A DNA stretch of 64,000 nucleotides, from NCBI RefSeq assembly GCF_000316665.1, contig NC_019678.1, positions 4,278,001 through 4,342,000 of the forward strand, written 5' to 3'. Within the stretch, counting starts at the first letter, position 1. The number at the start of each line of letters is the position of its first letter. The DNA is from Rivularia sp. PCC 7116. GTDB taxonomy: Bacteria; Cyanobacteriota; Cyanobacteriia; Cyanobacteriales; Nostocaceae. The translations under genes and the position numbers were made by a program. Positions 55,737-64,000 of this stretch are shown piece by piece. Below the pieces are notes generated by a model. The model saw only the letters and a program-made list of their open reading frames with translations. It had not been told where the DNA came from and searched no databases.

Positions 55737-57029
55737 TTAGTTATGATTAGAATATGAATGCCTTTGATGCATCATATAATTTTCTTCCATCTCTTCATCT
55801 TCATTATCTTCACTAATAGATTCTTTTTGACTCAAAGTGAAAGTAGTAGTCAGAAATAAGACCCAATATATATTGCTTTGATAAATTAATAAACTTTCTG
55901 TGACATTATTCATTATCAACAGTAATAAAAAAGTTAAAGGAAAAAAATCTTCTGGATTATGGCTTGTATAAGCCCGCTTTAATGCACGAGCAAAACTGAC
56001 CAAATAAGTAATCAGAAATAATGCTAAACCAACGAAACCAACATCAACAGCTAAATCGAGAAAACCATTGTGACCGTGAGGTGGAATCCAGCCAGTTTTG
56101 ATTGCTTGACCAGCTTCAAATGCATAAGCACTTTTAGGAGCAAAAAATGCTCCACGTCCATAACCAAAGAATGGTCTTTCCATTAATCTTGAAATCATTA
56201 CTCCCCAAACAGGAGTTCTTCCCGTTAAAGTTGCATCTCTTCCCAAACCAGTTAAAAGCTCTACCCAATAAGCAAAAACGAAAATGCTGACACACCCTAA
56301 AATTAATATGCCAACATCTAGTAAAACTACGCTGATTTTGCCTTTCCAGCGAAAGTTTTTATAGAAGAAGACAATTGATATTAATAATAAAGAAATAACT
56401 AATGAAGTTTTAGAAGTTGAAAGCAGTATCAAGAAAACTGAAAACATCATCCCAAAATACTTATATATTTTGAGATTTTCTTTCGGTAGTGCAAAAAATG
56501 TTAAGCACATCAAAATCATCATGCCACCAAAATGATTCTTATGCCCGTATAATCCTTTTAACGCTCCTGCATGGACATCTGAGTGAATCGCGACGTTAGG
56601 TAATGCAACAACACAAAATATACTAGCTATAGCTCCGATTAACAAAGTAAATGCAATTAATTCTACTTGTTCTTTTAAACTAAATCTTGTTGCAAAATAT
56701 AGACCGAAGCAGGTAGTCATCAAGATATCTCTTGAAGTAAAGAATGTCACATCTGGAAATTGCGACCAAATAAATGAAAAATAAGCTATAGCTACTAAAA
56801 TAAATAGTAGTAAATTTTGACTGATTTTGATTAGCGTATTTTGCCAAAGGAGTAATACTAAAAATGCTGATATTCCCCAAGTAGAGAATCTGAATAACGA
56901 AACAATACTTTGTGGAAGCACAATACCTAAAGAATCTACCCCGAATACTCCGCTGAAGAAAGTTAAACCTATAAATATAAAACTTTTTTCTAATAGTCTA
57001 ATAATTTGACTGAATATTTGTTGAGTCAT
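55737..57029 (-). CDS. O-antigen polymerase/ligase family protein (Wzy-like)
   Basis: A 430-residue protein with about ten hydrophobic helices and the large periplasmic loop typical of Wzy/WaaL. The signature around residues 285-320 (GYGRGAFFAPKSAYAFEAG ... GWIPPHGHNGFLDLAVDVGFVG, two motifs), with HGHNGFLDL, matches the O-antigen ligase motif. The tail is hydrophilic and acidic (EDNEDEEMEEN). It probably polymerises the repeat units flipped by the Wzx-like protein. Confidence 0.9.
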   Translation of the reverse strand: MTQQIFSQIIRLLEKSFIFIGLTFFSGVFGVDSLGIVLPQSIVSLFRFSTWGISAFLVLLLWQNTLIKISQNLLLFILVAIAYFSFIWSQFPDVTFFTSRDILMTTCFGLYFATRFSLKEQVELIAFTLLIGAIASIFCVVALPNVAIHSDVHAGALKGLYGHKNHFGGMMILMCLTFFALPKENLKIYKYFGMMFSVFLILLSTSKTSLVISLLLISIVFFYKNFRWKGKISVVLLDVGILILGCVSIFVFAYWVELLTGLGRDATLTGRTPVWGVMISRLMERPFFGYGRGAFFAPKSAYAFEAGQAIKTGWIPPHGHNGFLDLAVDVGFVGLALFLITYLVSFARALKRAYTSHNPEDFFPLTFLLLLIMNNVTESLLIYQSNIYWVLFLTTTFTLSQKESISEDNEDEEMEENYMMHQRHSYSNHN

Positions 57030-57188
57030 TGGTTATAATTACCCTTCGGCTCGAAAACTATTGCTCTTTCCCCACTAATGTAAAGCGTTTTTTGTCAATT
57101 AACTCTCTCCTGTAAAGGAGAGAGGTTAAGAATAGTATTTAACTAATTACTTTTTCTTGAAGTAAAAAGTTTTAGTTTTAGTCTGTAT

Positions 57189-58403
57189 TTATTCTCTTTC
57201 TGTACGAACCCACGCTTTTTGAGGTGCGACTATAAATTTTAAATAGACTGGAATTTTACCCAACACATATAGAGGAACAGCTAAAAGTTTATCCAGAGGT
57301 ATTAAATTAATGGCAAATTTAGCCCAAGCTAAAAATAATCCTGCGAATAAACATAATCCCGCACTTAGTGACAAGATAGCGGGCATCCATAATCCTTGGA
57401 ACAAGGCAAATACTAGAGAAATAGTCATTAAACCCCACCAAGTCATTACAGCCAGAGTCAAAGGAGGAATGCATAAATCTAAAATACTGGGTAATAAATC
57501 AAACCTTTTTTGCAGTATAGCTTGTTTAAGTAATATTGGAATATAAGTTTGGATAATTTGTAAATGACCGTGTATCCAGCGGGTTTTTTGGCTTTTTGCT
57601 GCTTGCGAAGATGACGGCAAATAAGCTGTTACTCTAGCTTGCGGGTAAAAGATTGGTTTATGTCCAATCAAATTCAGATCTAATCCTAATTTAATATCCT
57701 CTAACAAATGACCGCTGGCTACATTTACCGAACGAATTACTGAAAAAGGAAAAGCCATACCAGTACCTAATAAAGGACTCGGTACTCCCAAGCGTTTTAG
57801 CCCCAATGGACGAACGAAATTTCTGACAATGATAGAAAATTGCGAAACAAAGTCTTTAGAAGACACAGAATTATCTGGTTTTACCATCAGATAACTTGCT
57901 TGAACGGGGCGATTCGTGGAAATAGAGCATTCTGTTAATTGTTCGATGGCTCCTTGTTCTACTTTGCAGTCAGCATCAATTATTACTACTACATCGGGTG
58001 GTTCTGCTTCCATATACTGCAAACCATAATCTAAAGCATATCCTTTACCTTTATTAAGTGAATCAAAACGTTCAATTACCGTCGCACCAATTGAGCGGGC
58101 TATCTCGGCTGTTCTATCGCTGCAATTATCAGCAACTACAACTACGTCGTCTTGTTTTTTCAAAACTGGGATAATTGTTTCTAAAGTTGATGCGATAGAA
58201 ATCTCCTCATTATGTGCCGGTATCAATACTGTAATTTTTGTATCCTGCCATTTATCTCTATAGACAGAAAAATCTTTGGATATTGAGGCAGCAGCAGATT
58301 CAAGCAGAAAAAATAAACAGACAATAAATATAATTGATGACAGAGAAATTAGAATAAACTTAATAGCATATAGAGCTATAAGTTTGAAAGTTAATTCGTA
58401 CAT
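57189..58403 (-). CDS. Membrane glycosyltransferase family 2 protein
   Basis: A 404-residue GT2 enzyme of the processive/N-acetylglucosaminyl type. An N-terminal helix (LIALYAIKFILISLSSIIFI) is followed by the catalytic domain: VLIPAHNEEISIASTLE, VVVADNCSDRTAEIARSIGA, VVIIDADCKVEQGAIE (DxD-like), LLEDIKLGLDLNLIG (ED-motif) and QKTRWIHGHLQII (R-W motif). Three or four C-terminal helices follow. It may transfer a hexose to the growing lipid-linked chain. Confidence 0.9.
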   Translation of the reverse strand: MYELTFKLIALYAIKFILISLSSIIFIVCLFFLLESAAASISKDFSVYRDKWQDTKITVLIPAHNEEISIASTLETIIPVLKKQDDVVVVADNCSDRTAEIARSIGATVIERFDSLNKGKGYALDYGLQYMEAEPPDVVVIIDADCKVEQGAIEQLTECSISTNRPVQASYLMVKPDNSVSSKDFVSQFSIIVRNFVRPLGLKRLGVPSPLLGTGMAFPFSVIRSVNVASGHLLEDIKLGLDLNLIGHKPIFYPQARVTAYLPSSSQAAKSQKTRWIHGHLQIIQTYIPILLKQAILQKRFDLLPSILDLCIPPLTLAVMTWWGLMTISLVFALFQGLWMPAILSLSAGLCLFAGLFLAWAKFAINLIPLDKLLAVPLYVLGKIPVYLKFIVAPQKAWVRTERE

Positions 58404-58532
58404 TATTTCCTTACAATAGATGAATTCGTTAATCTTTGATTACCATGTAAAAGTATTCAATAATACATAATATGAGGTAGATGCACTCTTCAAAAACAAA
58501 TAGTAGATAGTTTTGTGCTATCTATGAAATCA

Positions 58533-59078
58533 TTAAGTCTGTGAGCATTCTTTTTTCAAGATTTTAGCTGGTATTCCTACTGCTGTTGACTTTGATGGAA
58601 TGTCTGTCAAAACCACAGCATTGGCACCAATATTTGCTCGATCTCCAATAGAAATATTCCCGAAAATTTTTGCCCCAGCCCCTACATTTACTTGTTTTCC
58701 TAACTTGGGAGCTTCTAAGGGAAACTCTAAATATCGATTCCCTAAAGTTACTCCTTGGCGAATAATGCTATCATCGCCGATGCTAGAATATCCATGAATT
58801 ACAATTGCTCCCTGATGTTCGATAATTACTCTTCTTCCTAGCTCGACGGTACAAGGCAATTCGATACCATAAGTGTTACGAATTTTACGATAAAAAAAGT
58901 TGTACAAGATGCTAAAAGGTGCCCGAAGGAGTTTGGAATTAATTTTCATTCTCCAAACCCCAAAACGATGAATGGCTACAGCTCTAAATCCTGGTTTAGT
59001 CCAATCACAACCGTGAGCAATCCAGTCTTCTTCGATCTGTTTCCACAAACTCAAATTAAACTCTACTTTTTCACCCAT
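58533..59078 (-). CDS. Serine acetyltransferase-like hexapeptide acyltransferase
   Basis: A 181-residue left-handed beta-helix protein. It resembles CysE in layout: a helical N-domain (WKQIEEDWIAHGCDWTKPGF, FGVWRMKINSKLLRAP), IELPCTVELGRRVIIEHQGA, QGVTLGN and a beta-helix (GNISIGDRANIGANAVVL). It is shorter than true CysE and sits inside the exopolysaccharide cluster, so it more likely acetylates a sugar than serine. Its first 16 bases overlap the end of the Wzc gene (59063), which implies translational coupling. Confidence 0.85.
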   Translation of the reverse strand: MGEKVEFNLSLWKQIEEDWIAHGCDWTKPGFRAVAIHRFGVWRMKINSKLLRAPFSILYNFFYRKIRNTYGIELPCTVELGRRVIIEHQGAIVIHGYSSIGDDSIIRQGVTLGNRYLEFPLEAPKLGKQVNVGAGAKIFGNISIGDRANIGANAVVLTDIPSKSTAVGIPAKILKKECSQT

Positions 59079-61264
59079 TCTTTACTCTCAACCTCTGTTT
59101 GGGTTTCGTTTGTACTTTTTGAACCTCGCGGCTCGGAATAGTAGAAGTAGCTTTCAGGCTCCTGCTTAACGTTGACTGCATTCGCTACGATTCCTAACAC
59201 CTTAGCTTCGGAGCGTTCTAATAAAGACTTGGCAGCAGTCGCACTAGCAGAATCTACAACTCGGGGACGAGCTACGAGTAATACGCCATCTACCATCTTT
59301 CCGAGAACTGCGGCATCGGGTGTTCCAGCCAAAGGAGGAGTATCAAAGATGATATAGTCGTAACTTGGCAATAATTGTTGAATTAAAGAATCCATACCAG
59401 CAGAATCAATTAAAGCTGATGGGTTTGGAGGTTGAACACCCGCAGTTAATACCGACAAGTTTTCAGTAACTTGATGATGGCATCGGTAAAGTTCATCTTG
59501 TCCAACAATGACATTGCTTAAGCCACCAGAATTTATCAAACCCCATAAATGATGCTGCATTGGCTGACGCATATCTGCATCGACGATTAAAACTCGTTGT
59601 CCGCCTTGAGCAAGGATAGCACCTAAGTTCGCAGTTACTTCGGATTTACCTTCACCAACTACCGAACTTGTAACTGCAATTGTCCGCACTTCTTTGTGGC
59701 TAATAAATTTTAAATTTGCCTGAAGCATCTGATAGGCTTCATGAATCATCGTGCGAGGAGAAGAAGCAACAATAATTCTGGGTGAAATAGTATCAACAAT
59801 TGGGTTTGAATCAGTTGATTTGCTATCAGGCTCAAATTTAGGAATTAGCCCAACTAAAGTGTAGTTGAAAAAGCCTTCAATTTCCTTGACAGTTTTCAGC
59901 GATCTATCGATTAAATCGACAGTAAATGCAGCCGCAATACCAAATAACAAGCCGACAAATACACCTCCTCCTGCTAGTAAAAGCGTCATTTTGGAAAGAC
60001 TTGGTTTCTTCGGAACCCGTGCTTTTTGGATAATACTAGAATTCCCAATTGTTTGCTTTTCTGCTAATTCAATTTCTTGTAATCTAGTGATTAAATTTTC
60101 ATAATCAGTTTGTGCTACGGATAATCTTCGCTCTAATTCTGTCTGCTGTTTTTCCAAGTTGGGAAGAATCGCCAATTTTTGCTGATAATTATCGCGAATA
60201 TTAGTTAAAGTTTGCAGCTTGGTTTGTAAGCCATCTTTTTGAGTTTGTACCTGAACTAATTGATTCACTAAAGATTGTTTAATTTCTCCAATCTGCAAGC
60301 GATTGTTAGGAATATTCTGCTGCCTTCCCGATGCCTCTTGCTTTCGCTGCTGTAATAATGATTGGAGCAGAGTTGCTTGATTTTCTAGTTTTCTAATTAA
60401 TGGATGTGCTGAGGTATAATTTGCTCTTTCTGACGCTAATTGAGTCTGCACTTTTTGCAATTCGCCCAAAACTTCTTGTACCCCAGATATCTGGTTTAGA
60501 GAAGTAATTTCAACAGCTTGGTTTGCAGAAAAATCTAGTTTGCTGGCTAGTTGCGATTCTTGAGCAGTTAATTCTGCTAGGGATGCTCTTGCTTGATTGA
60601 TTTCCCCATCTAAGGTGCTAATATTTTGAATTGCAGCAGTAGCTTCTTCGGGAAGCTGTATAACCTGGTTTTTATTTTTGAACTGAAGTAAAGCTTGTGT
60701 TGCTTGCTCTAATTCTATTTTTGATAGCGGTACCTGTTTCTTGAGAAATTCGCCAGCAGCAACAACTTGAGCGCGATTTGACTCAATATTGTTATCAACA
60801 TAAGACTCCATTACCTGATTAACGATTGATGCTGCTAATCGAGGTTTATCTGAGGTATAAGAAACGTTGATTACATCCGTTCCTACAAGTGGTTCAATTT
60901 CTAAGTCTAGTGCTTCTGGCTCTAAAGGTTTACCATCGTCATCCTTGAGATTTAAAGTATCAATTACTTTTTGTAAAATTGGCTCAGATTGAACTATTAC
61001 AGCTTGGGTTTCTAAAGGATTACCTTCGCGCATTAAAGATTCTAAATCCCCAATTTTTTCTCCTGCTTTGGTTAGCGATGAAATTCTGTCGGATTTAAAC
61101 AATAGTAATCCAGTCGCTTGATATTCAGGTTTTTGTCGCAAGATTAGAAGCCACGATAAACCTATCGAACCTAACATCGCTGCTACTAAAAATAACCATC
61201 GGCGTTTCACAATTAGCCAATATTGCTGAATATCTATTTCTTGAGCATTGTTTTTATTTTTCAT
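59063..61264 (-). CDS. Wzc-type polysaccharide copolymerase / tyrosine autokinase
   Basis: A 733-residue inner-membrane protein that controls chain length and export. The Wzz domain has a first helix (LFLVAAMLGSIGLSWLLIL, about 29-47) and long periplasmic coiled coils (about 180-415), and a second helix follows (MTLLLAGGGVFVGLLFGIAA). The cytoplasmic BY-kinase carries Walker A VVGEGKSEVTANLG, Walker A' VLIVDADMRQP and Walker B YIIFDTPP. A short C-terminal Tyr cluster (YFYYSEP) precedes a polar tail, which may be the autophosphorylated part. No separate Wza-like export protein is in the window. Confidence 0.95.
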   Translation of the reverse strand: MKNKNNAQEIDIQQYWLIVKRRWLFLVAAMLGSIGLSWLLILRQKPEYQATGLLLFKSDRISSLTKAGEKIGDLESLMREGNPLETQAVIVQSEPILQKVIDTLNLKDDDGKPLEPEALDLEIEPLVGTDVINVSYTSDKPRLAASIVNQVMESYVDNNIESNRAQVVAAGEFLKKQVPLSKIELEQATQALLQFKNKNQVIQLPEEATAAIQNISTLDGEINQARASLAELTAQESQLASKLDFSANQAVEITSLNQISGVQEVLGELQKVQTQLASERANYTSAHPLIRKLENQATLLQSLLQQRKQEASGRQQNIPNNRLQIGEIKQSLVNQLVQVQTQKDGLQTKLQTLTNIRDNYQQKLAILPNLEKQQTELERRLSVAQTDYENLITRLQEIELAEKQTIGNSSIIQKARVPKKPSLSKMTLLLAGGGVFVGLLFGIAAAFTVDLIDRSLKTVKEIEGFFNYTLVGLIPKFEPDSKSTDSNPIVDTISPRIIVASSPRTMIHEAYQMLQANLKFISHKEVRTIAVTSSVVGEGKSEVTANLGAILAQGGQRVLIVDADMRQPMQHHLWGLINSGGLSNVIVGQDELYRCHHQVTENLSVLTAGVQPPNPSALIDSAGMDSLIQQLLPSYDYIIFDTPPLAGTPDAAVLGKMVDGVLLVARPRVVDSASATAAKSLLERSEAKVLGIVANAVNVKQEPESYFYYSEPRGSKSTNETQTEVESKEWVKK

Positions 61265-61586
61265 TTTGATTTGCGGAGGTTGCTTATATTTAGAATGGAT
61301 ATTGATATCAGGATGTTAACTATACAAAATACAATCAAATTTTGTTTTTTAAGGTGATCTATTTTACTTAATGGCTTTTATAGAGCCTAAAGTACTGAGA
61401 AGTTGAGCTTGGTGGCACAAAACGGCTTATTTCTGTTCGGATGACATCCAGAAATCGAGTTGTTGCATGGGCGGGAAGGTGTTTGCTCGAAACGAAGCCT
61501 GCTTGAGAGTAAAATTTGTTGAAAGTTGCAGGTTAGAGACGGGTAACTAATACCCACCTCTAAATTTAACTGTCAACTATCAACTA
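61265..61586. other. Intergenic region, 320 bp
   Basis: Between the sugar transferase and Wzc genes. No ORF or obvious palindrome; the length allows an internal promoter for the Wzc gene. Confidence 0.4.
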
Positions 61587-63014
61587 TTAATAGGCTCCAC
61601 TCTTTTGTAATACAACCCTTACAGTTGAAAGCAAAATTGTCATGTCCAGCCACAGCGACCAGTTTTCGATATAATTCATATCTAATTGCACTCCTTCTTC
61701 AAAGTTTTCGATATCCGAACGACCGGAAACTTGCCACAGTCCAGTAATACCTGGTAAAACTTCTTGACGAATAAAATGCTTTTTATGGAACTTCTCTACA
61801 TCTCTAGTAGGTAAAGGGCGAGGACCAACTAAACTCATTTCTCCAAGTAGAACATTAAAAATTTGAGGTAGTTCATCTAAACTGTAAGCGCGTAAAAATT
61901 TACCAACTTTAGTAACGCGGGGGTCATTTTTCATTTTAAAAAGTACCCCATCTTTGATTTCATTTTTAGCTTCTAAAGATGCTTGTAATTTTTCTGCATT
62001 ACTTACCATCGTCCGGAATTTCCAAATGTGGAAATATTTTCCATGTAATCCGACTCGCTTCTGTTTAAAAAATATAGAGCCTGGGGAATCTAGCTTAATC
62101 GAAATTGCGATCGCCATCATAATCGGAGATAAGAAAAATAGCAGTACGGAAGCGCAAAAAAGGTCAAAACATCGCTTCAGCCAAAAATCGCTACCTGCAA
62201 TAATCGGCGCTGGAATCGTCATACAGGGAACTTGTCCAACCATTGTCATTTGTGATTTTGGATGGCTAAATTCGCTTAAACTAGGCAATATTCTTAAAAT
62301 CACCCCAGCAGTTTGAAAATTCCAGCAAACATACAGCCTATTTTTGATTGAATTCCAACTTACGAAAGCTTCTTCAACTCCCTGTTGACGCAGGTAATTA
62401 AAGGTTGCTTCGCGGTTGCTCAAATCAAGACAGCTAGCATCGGCGCTACCGAGTACTTTGTAGCAATCTTGTTTTTGAAGAATTCTATTATAAGTTTCTT
62501 GTTCCGTCGTCTCAGCGATTAAAAAAGCTGAATGACGGATAACTCCTCGATGGCGAAGTAATCTAGTAGATACATCGAAAACGATCCTACCGGAACATGT
62601 AAATGTTACCGAGAATAACCAAAATAGCACAAAAATCGAACGAGATAAATAGCTATCCGGTTCATAAAAAAAAGCAATAATCAACAAAAAAATATTTGAT
62701 GAGGATACTGCATTTATCAAGCTTAAATAATTACGACGATGCAAACCCGATCCATATAGCCCCTTGTTCGCGATCGCGCCGATTCCAATCAGCAAAATTA
62801 AAAAGATAAAATATTGATTTTGCGTCCAAGGAGAGTCTATAAACGTTCCATATACTAATGCTATATTCCAAGCCAAGGTAAGAGCAATAGTATCAAAAGA
62901 CATCAAGGTTGCAACTCGCAGCAATCTGATTAATAGTCCTCTTTGAAGTCTAGTACCTCTAGCAGACCTCAAATCTAATTTATAGTTTTTAACAGGTAAA
63001 GTTCTGAATTCCAC
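61587..63014 (-). CDS. Undecaprenyl-phosphate sugar phosphotransferase (WbaP-like)
   Basis: A 475-residue polyprenyl glycosylphosphotransferase that starts repeat-unit synthesis by moving a sugar-phosphate onto undecaprenyl phosphate. The N-terminal half has about five hydrophobic helices (FDTIALTLAWNIALVYG, YFIFLILLIGIGAIAN and others) and a soluble nucleotide-binding-like domain. The C-terminal catalytic domain is typical: KRCFDLFCASVLLFFLSPI, KLDSPGSIFFKQKRVG, WKFRTMVSNAEK, RAYSLDELPQIFNVLLGEMS and GLWQVSGRSDI. It is the first gene of the cluster, in line with its initiating role. Confidence 0.95.
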   Translation of the reverse strand: MEFRTLPVKNYKLDLRSARGTRLQRGLLIRLLRVATLMSFDTIALTLAWNIALVYGTFIDSPWTQNQYFIFLILLIGIGAIANKGLYGSGLHRRNYLSLINAVSSSNIFLLIIAFFYEPDSYLSRSIFVLFWLFSVTFTCSGRIVFDVSTRLLRHRGVIRHSAFLIAETTEQETYNRILQKQDCYKVLGSADASCLDLSNREATFNYLRQQGVEEAFVSWNSIKNRLYVCWNFQTAGVILRILPSLSEFSHPKSQMTMVGQVPCMTIPAPIIAGSDFWLKRCFDLFCASVLLFFLSPIMMAIAISIKLDSPGSIFFKQKRVGLHGKYFHIWKFRTMVSNAEKLQASLEAKNEIKDGVLFKMKNDPRVTKVGKFLRAYSLDELPQIFNVLLGEMSLVGPRPLPTRDVEKFHKKHFIRQEVLPGITGLWQVSGRSDIENFEEGVQLDMNYIENWSLWLDMTILLSTVRVVLQKSGAY

Positions 63015-64000
63015 AATATCTATGACCTTGATATATCGTTAACTTGGTAGAAAAAATAGAACTGAACTTCTAGAAAATTTAAATATCTTTTAAGTACTTA
63101 ATTACAGTCATTAGAGAACACAAAACTAATTATCAGCTTTAATTAGGAACCGCACAGTTATGAAATATATGTGTTGATAACTGTAATAATATTTACTGCA
63201 AAGATATAAGAATAGAAACTATGCAGAAATTTCATATTTGTTAGGTTGAGATAACATCTTTATCAACCATTCACCCTCTAAAAAGCATGATATTTCGGCA
63301 ACAGAATCTATCAATGTATAGACTGGAAGTTTATCAAAACTAGCTTGTATAAGCTTGACCTCTTCTATTTTTTTCATTCAAACACCCCATTTTTTAACTT
63401 AAATAATTCAGTAACGTCAATACTATTAATACTGGTTATTGAATCATCAATAGTGAATATTTTTACCTTTTTCCTAACACTAAATTTTGGTATTAGAAAA
63501 AAATCAAGGCTCCTCAGAGTATTGAGTGGATTCAATACATATGTCAATCTAGTTACCTAAATAGCTAGATAAGTACAAATAATCCAGTTGGATTCAGAAA
63601 CACCGCAACAGGTTTTAAGAAAATTATGCCTACAAAACTTGAAAAAAATATTTTGCCTATATCAATGGAACAACCATTCTATGATGTTAAAATCTACCCT
63701 TTTGAACAATGACACTGGTTGTTCAAAGAGGATTATTACATTCAAAGAAAGAGGTATCCCGTCAGTTAAACTATTTTCAATACTTACGGATTTATAGCTT
63801 GAATGATTTTAAATCATTACCTATTCTCAACTCTTAATAAAAATACTTGGGAGTTGATTGCTAATTAATCACCGAAAGCGCTACACCCTGCAAAGATTTT
63901 TGATTTCCAGCAAGCACATATGTAACACAGCTTAAAGCTTTCTGTTACAGAAGTAATAATTGAATACTTCAAACAAAGTGTATTATCACTAATTGCTTGA
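63015..64000. other. Region upstream of the exopolysaccharide cluster, 986 bp
   Basis: AT-rich (mostly 65-70 percent by eye). Two plus-strand open frames (63345-63560, 63588-63797) have no ribosome binding site or recognisable motif. The promoter of the cluster should lie near 63015-63250. No RNA gene or repeat was found. Confidence 0.4.

Noticed and set aside
63345-63797. Two plus-strand open frames upstream of the exopolysaccharide cluster
   Set aside because: No ribosome binding sites, no motifs and AT-rich composition typical of a promoter region.

Overview
The window is chromosomal DNA from a filamentous, beta-carboxysomal cyanobacterium, most likely of the order Nostocales. Evidence for this includes form IB RuBisCO in the order rbcL-rbcX-rbcS, a RuBisCO activase carrying carboxysome-targeting SSU-like domains, about 15 copies of the HIP1 octamer GCGATCGC counted by eye, AT-rich spacers full of short tandem repeats (families of CCCAATG, AGTTATC and GTTAGTT), and many conserved cyanobacterial hypothetical genes. 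No rRNA, tRNA, CRISPR array or intact transposase was found. Only small non-autonomous (MITE-like) elements are visible.

Layout. 1-4 kb: small genes (partial secreted protein, LigT-like 2H phosphoesterase, coiled-coil stress-type protein, triple peptidoglycan-binding protein). 4.2-6.6 kb: an unusually long RuBisCO activase with two SSU-like domains separated by about ten copies of a STFHYPE repeat. 6.6-11.5 kb: gene-poor DNA with one conserved hypothetical. 11.5-21.7 kb: a ribosomal peptide (RiPP) locus. It holds a C39-peptidase ABC exporter with an extra N-terminal regulatory-type domain, an HlyD adaptor, a parvulin-like foldase, three double-glycine peptides of unrecognised type, a poly-serine peptide, a multi-core microviridin (graspetide) precursor and its two ATP-grasp ligases. 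22-26 kb: SGNH hydrolase, AAC(3)-type acetyltransferase and fatty-acid desaturase. 26-28.4 kb: the RuBisCO operon. 29-43.8 kb: housekeeping genes (panB, serA, prmA, trxA, fabG, holA, a GH13 branching-type enzyme) with assorted membrane and secreted proteins. 44.3-63 kb: a minus-strand exopolysaccharide cluster (initiating sugar transferase, Wzc-type kinase/copolymerase, Wzy-like polymerase, Wzx-like flippase, seven glycosyltransferases, two hexapeptide acyltransferases, one epimerase).

How the genes work together. The RiPP locus can make, crosslink, cleave and export peptides: MdnB and MdnC crosslink the microviridin cores, the C39 domain would cut after double-glycine leaders, and the ABC/HlyD pair would carry products across the envelope. 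The peptides other than microviridin have no recognised function. They share an odd alternating Ala/Thr/Ser design and are the best candidates for something undescribed. The RuBisCO genes and the long activase serve carbon fixation in the carboxysome. The exopolysaccharide cluster is a complete Wzx/Wzy-type pathway. Its end has been reshaped by a tandem duplication that copied a glycosyltransferase together with the 3' tail of the flippase gene, leaving a flippase pseudogene fragment between the copies.

All identifications come from reading motifs. No database search was run.
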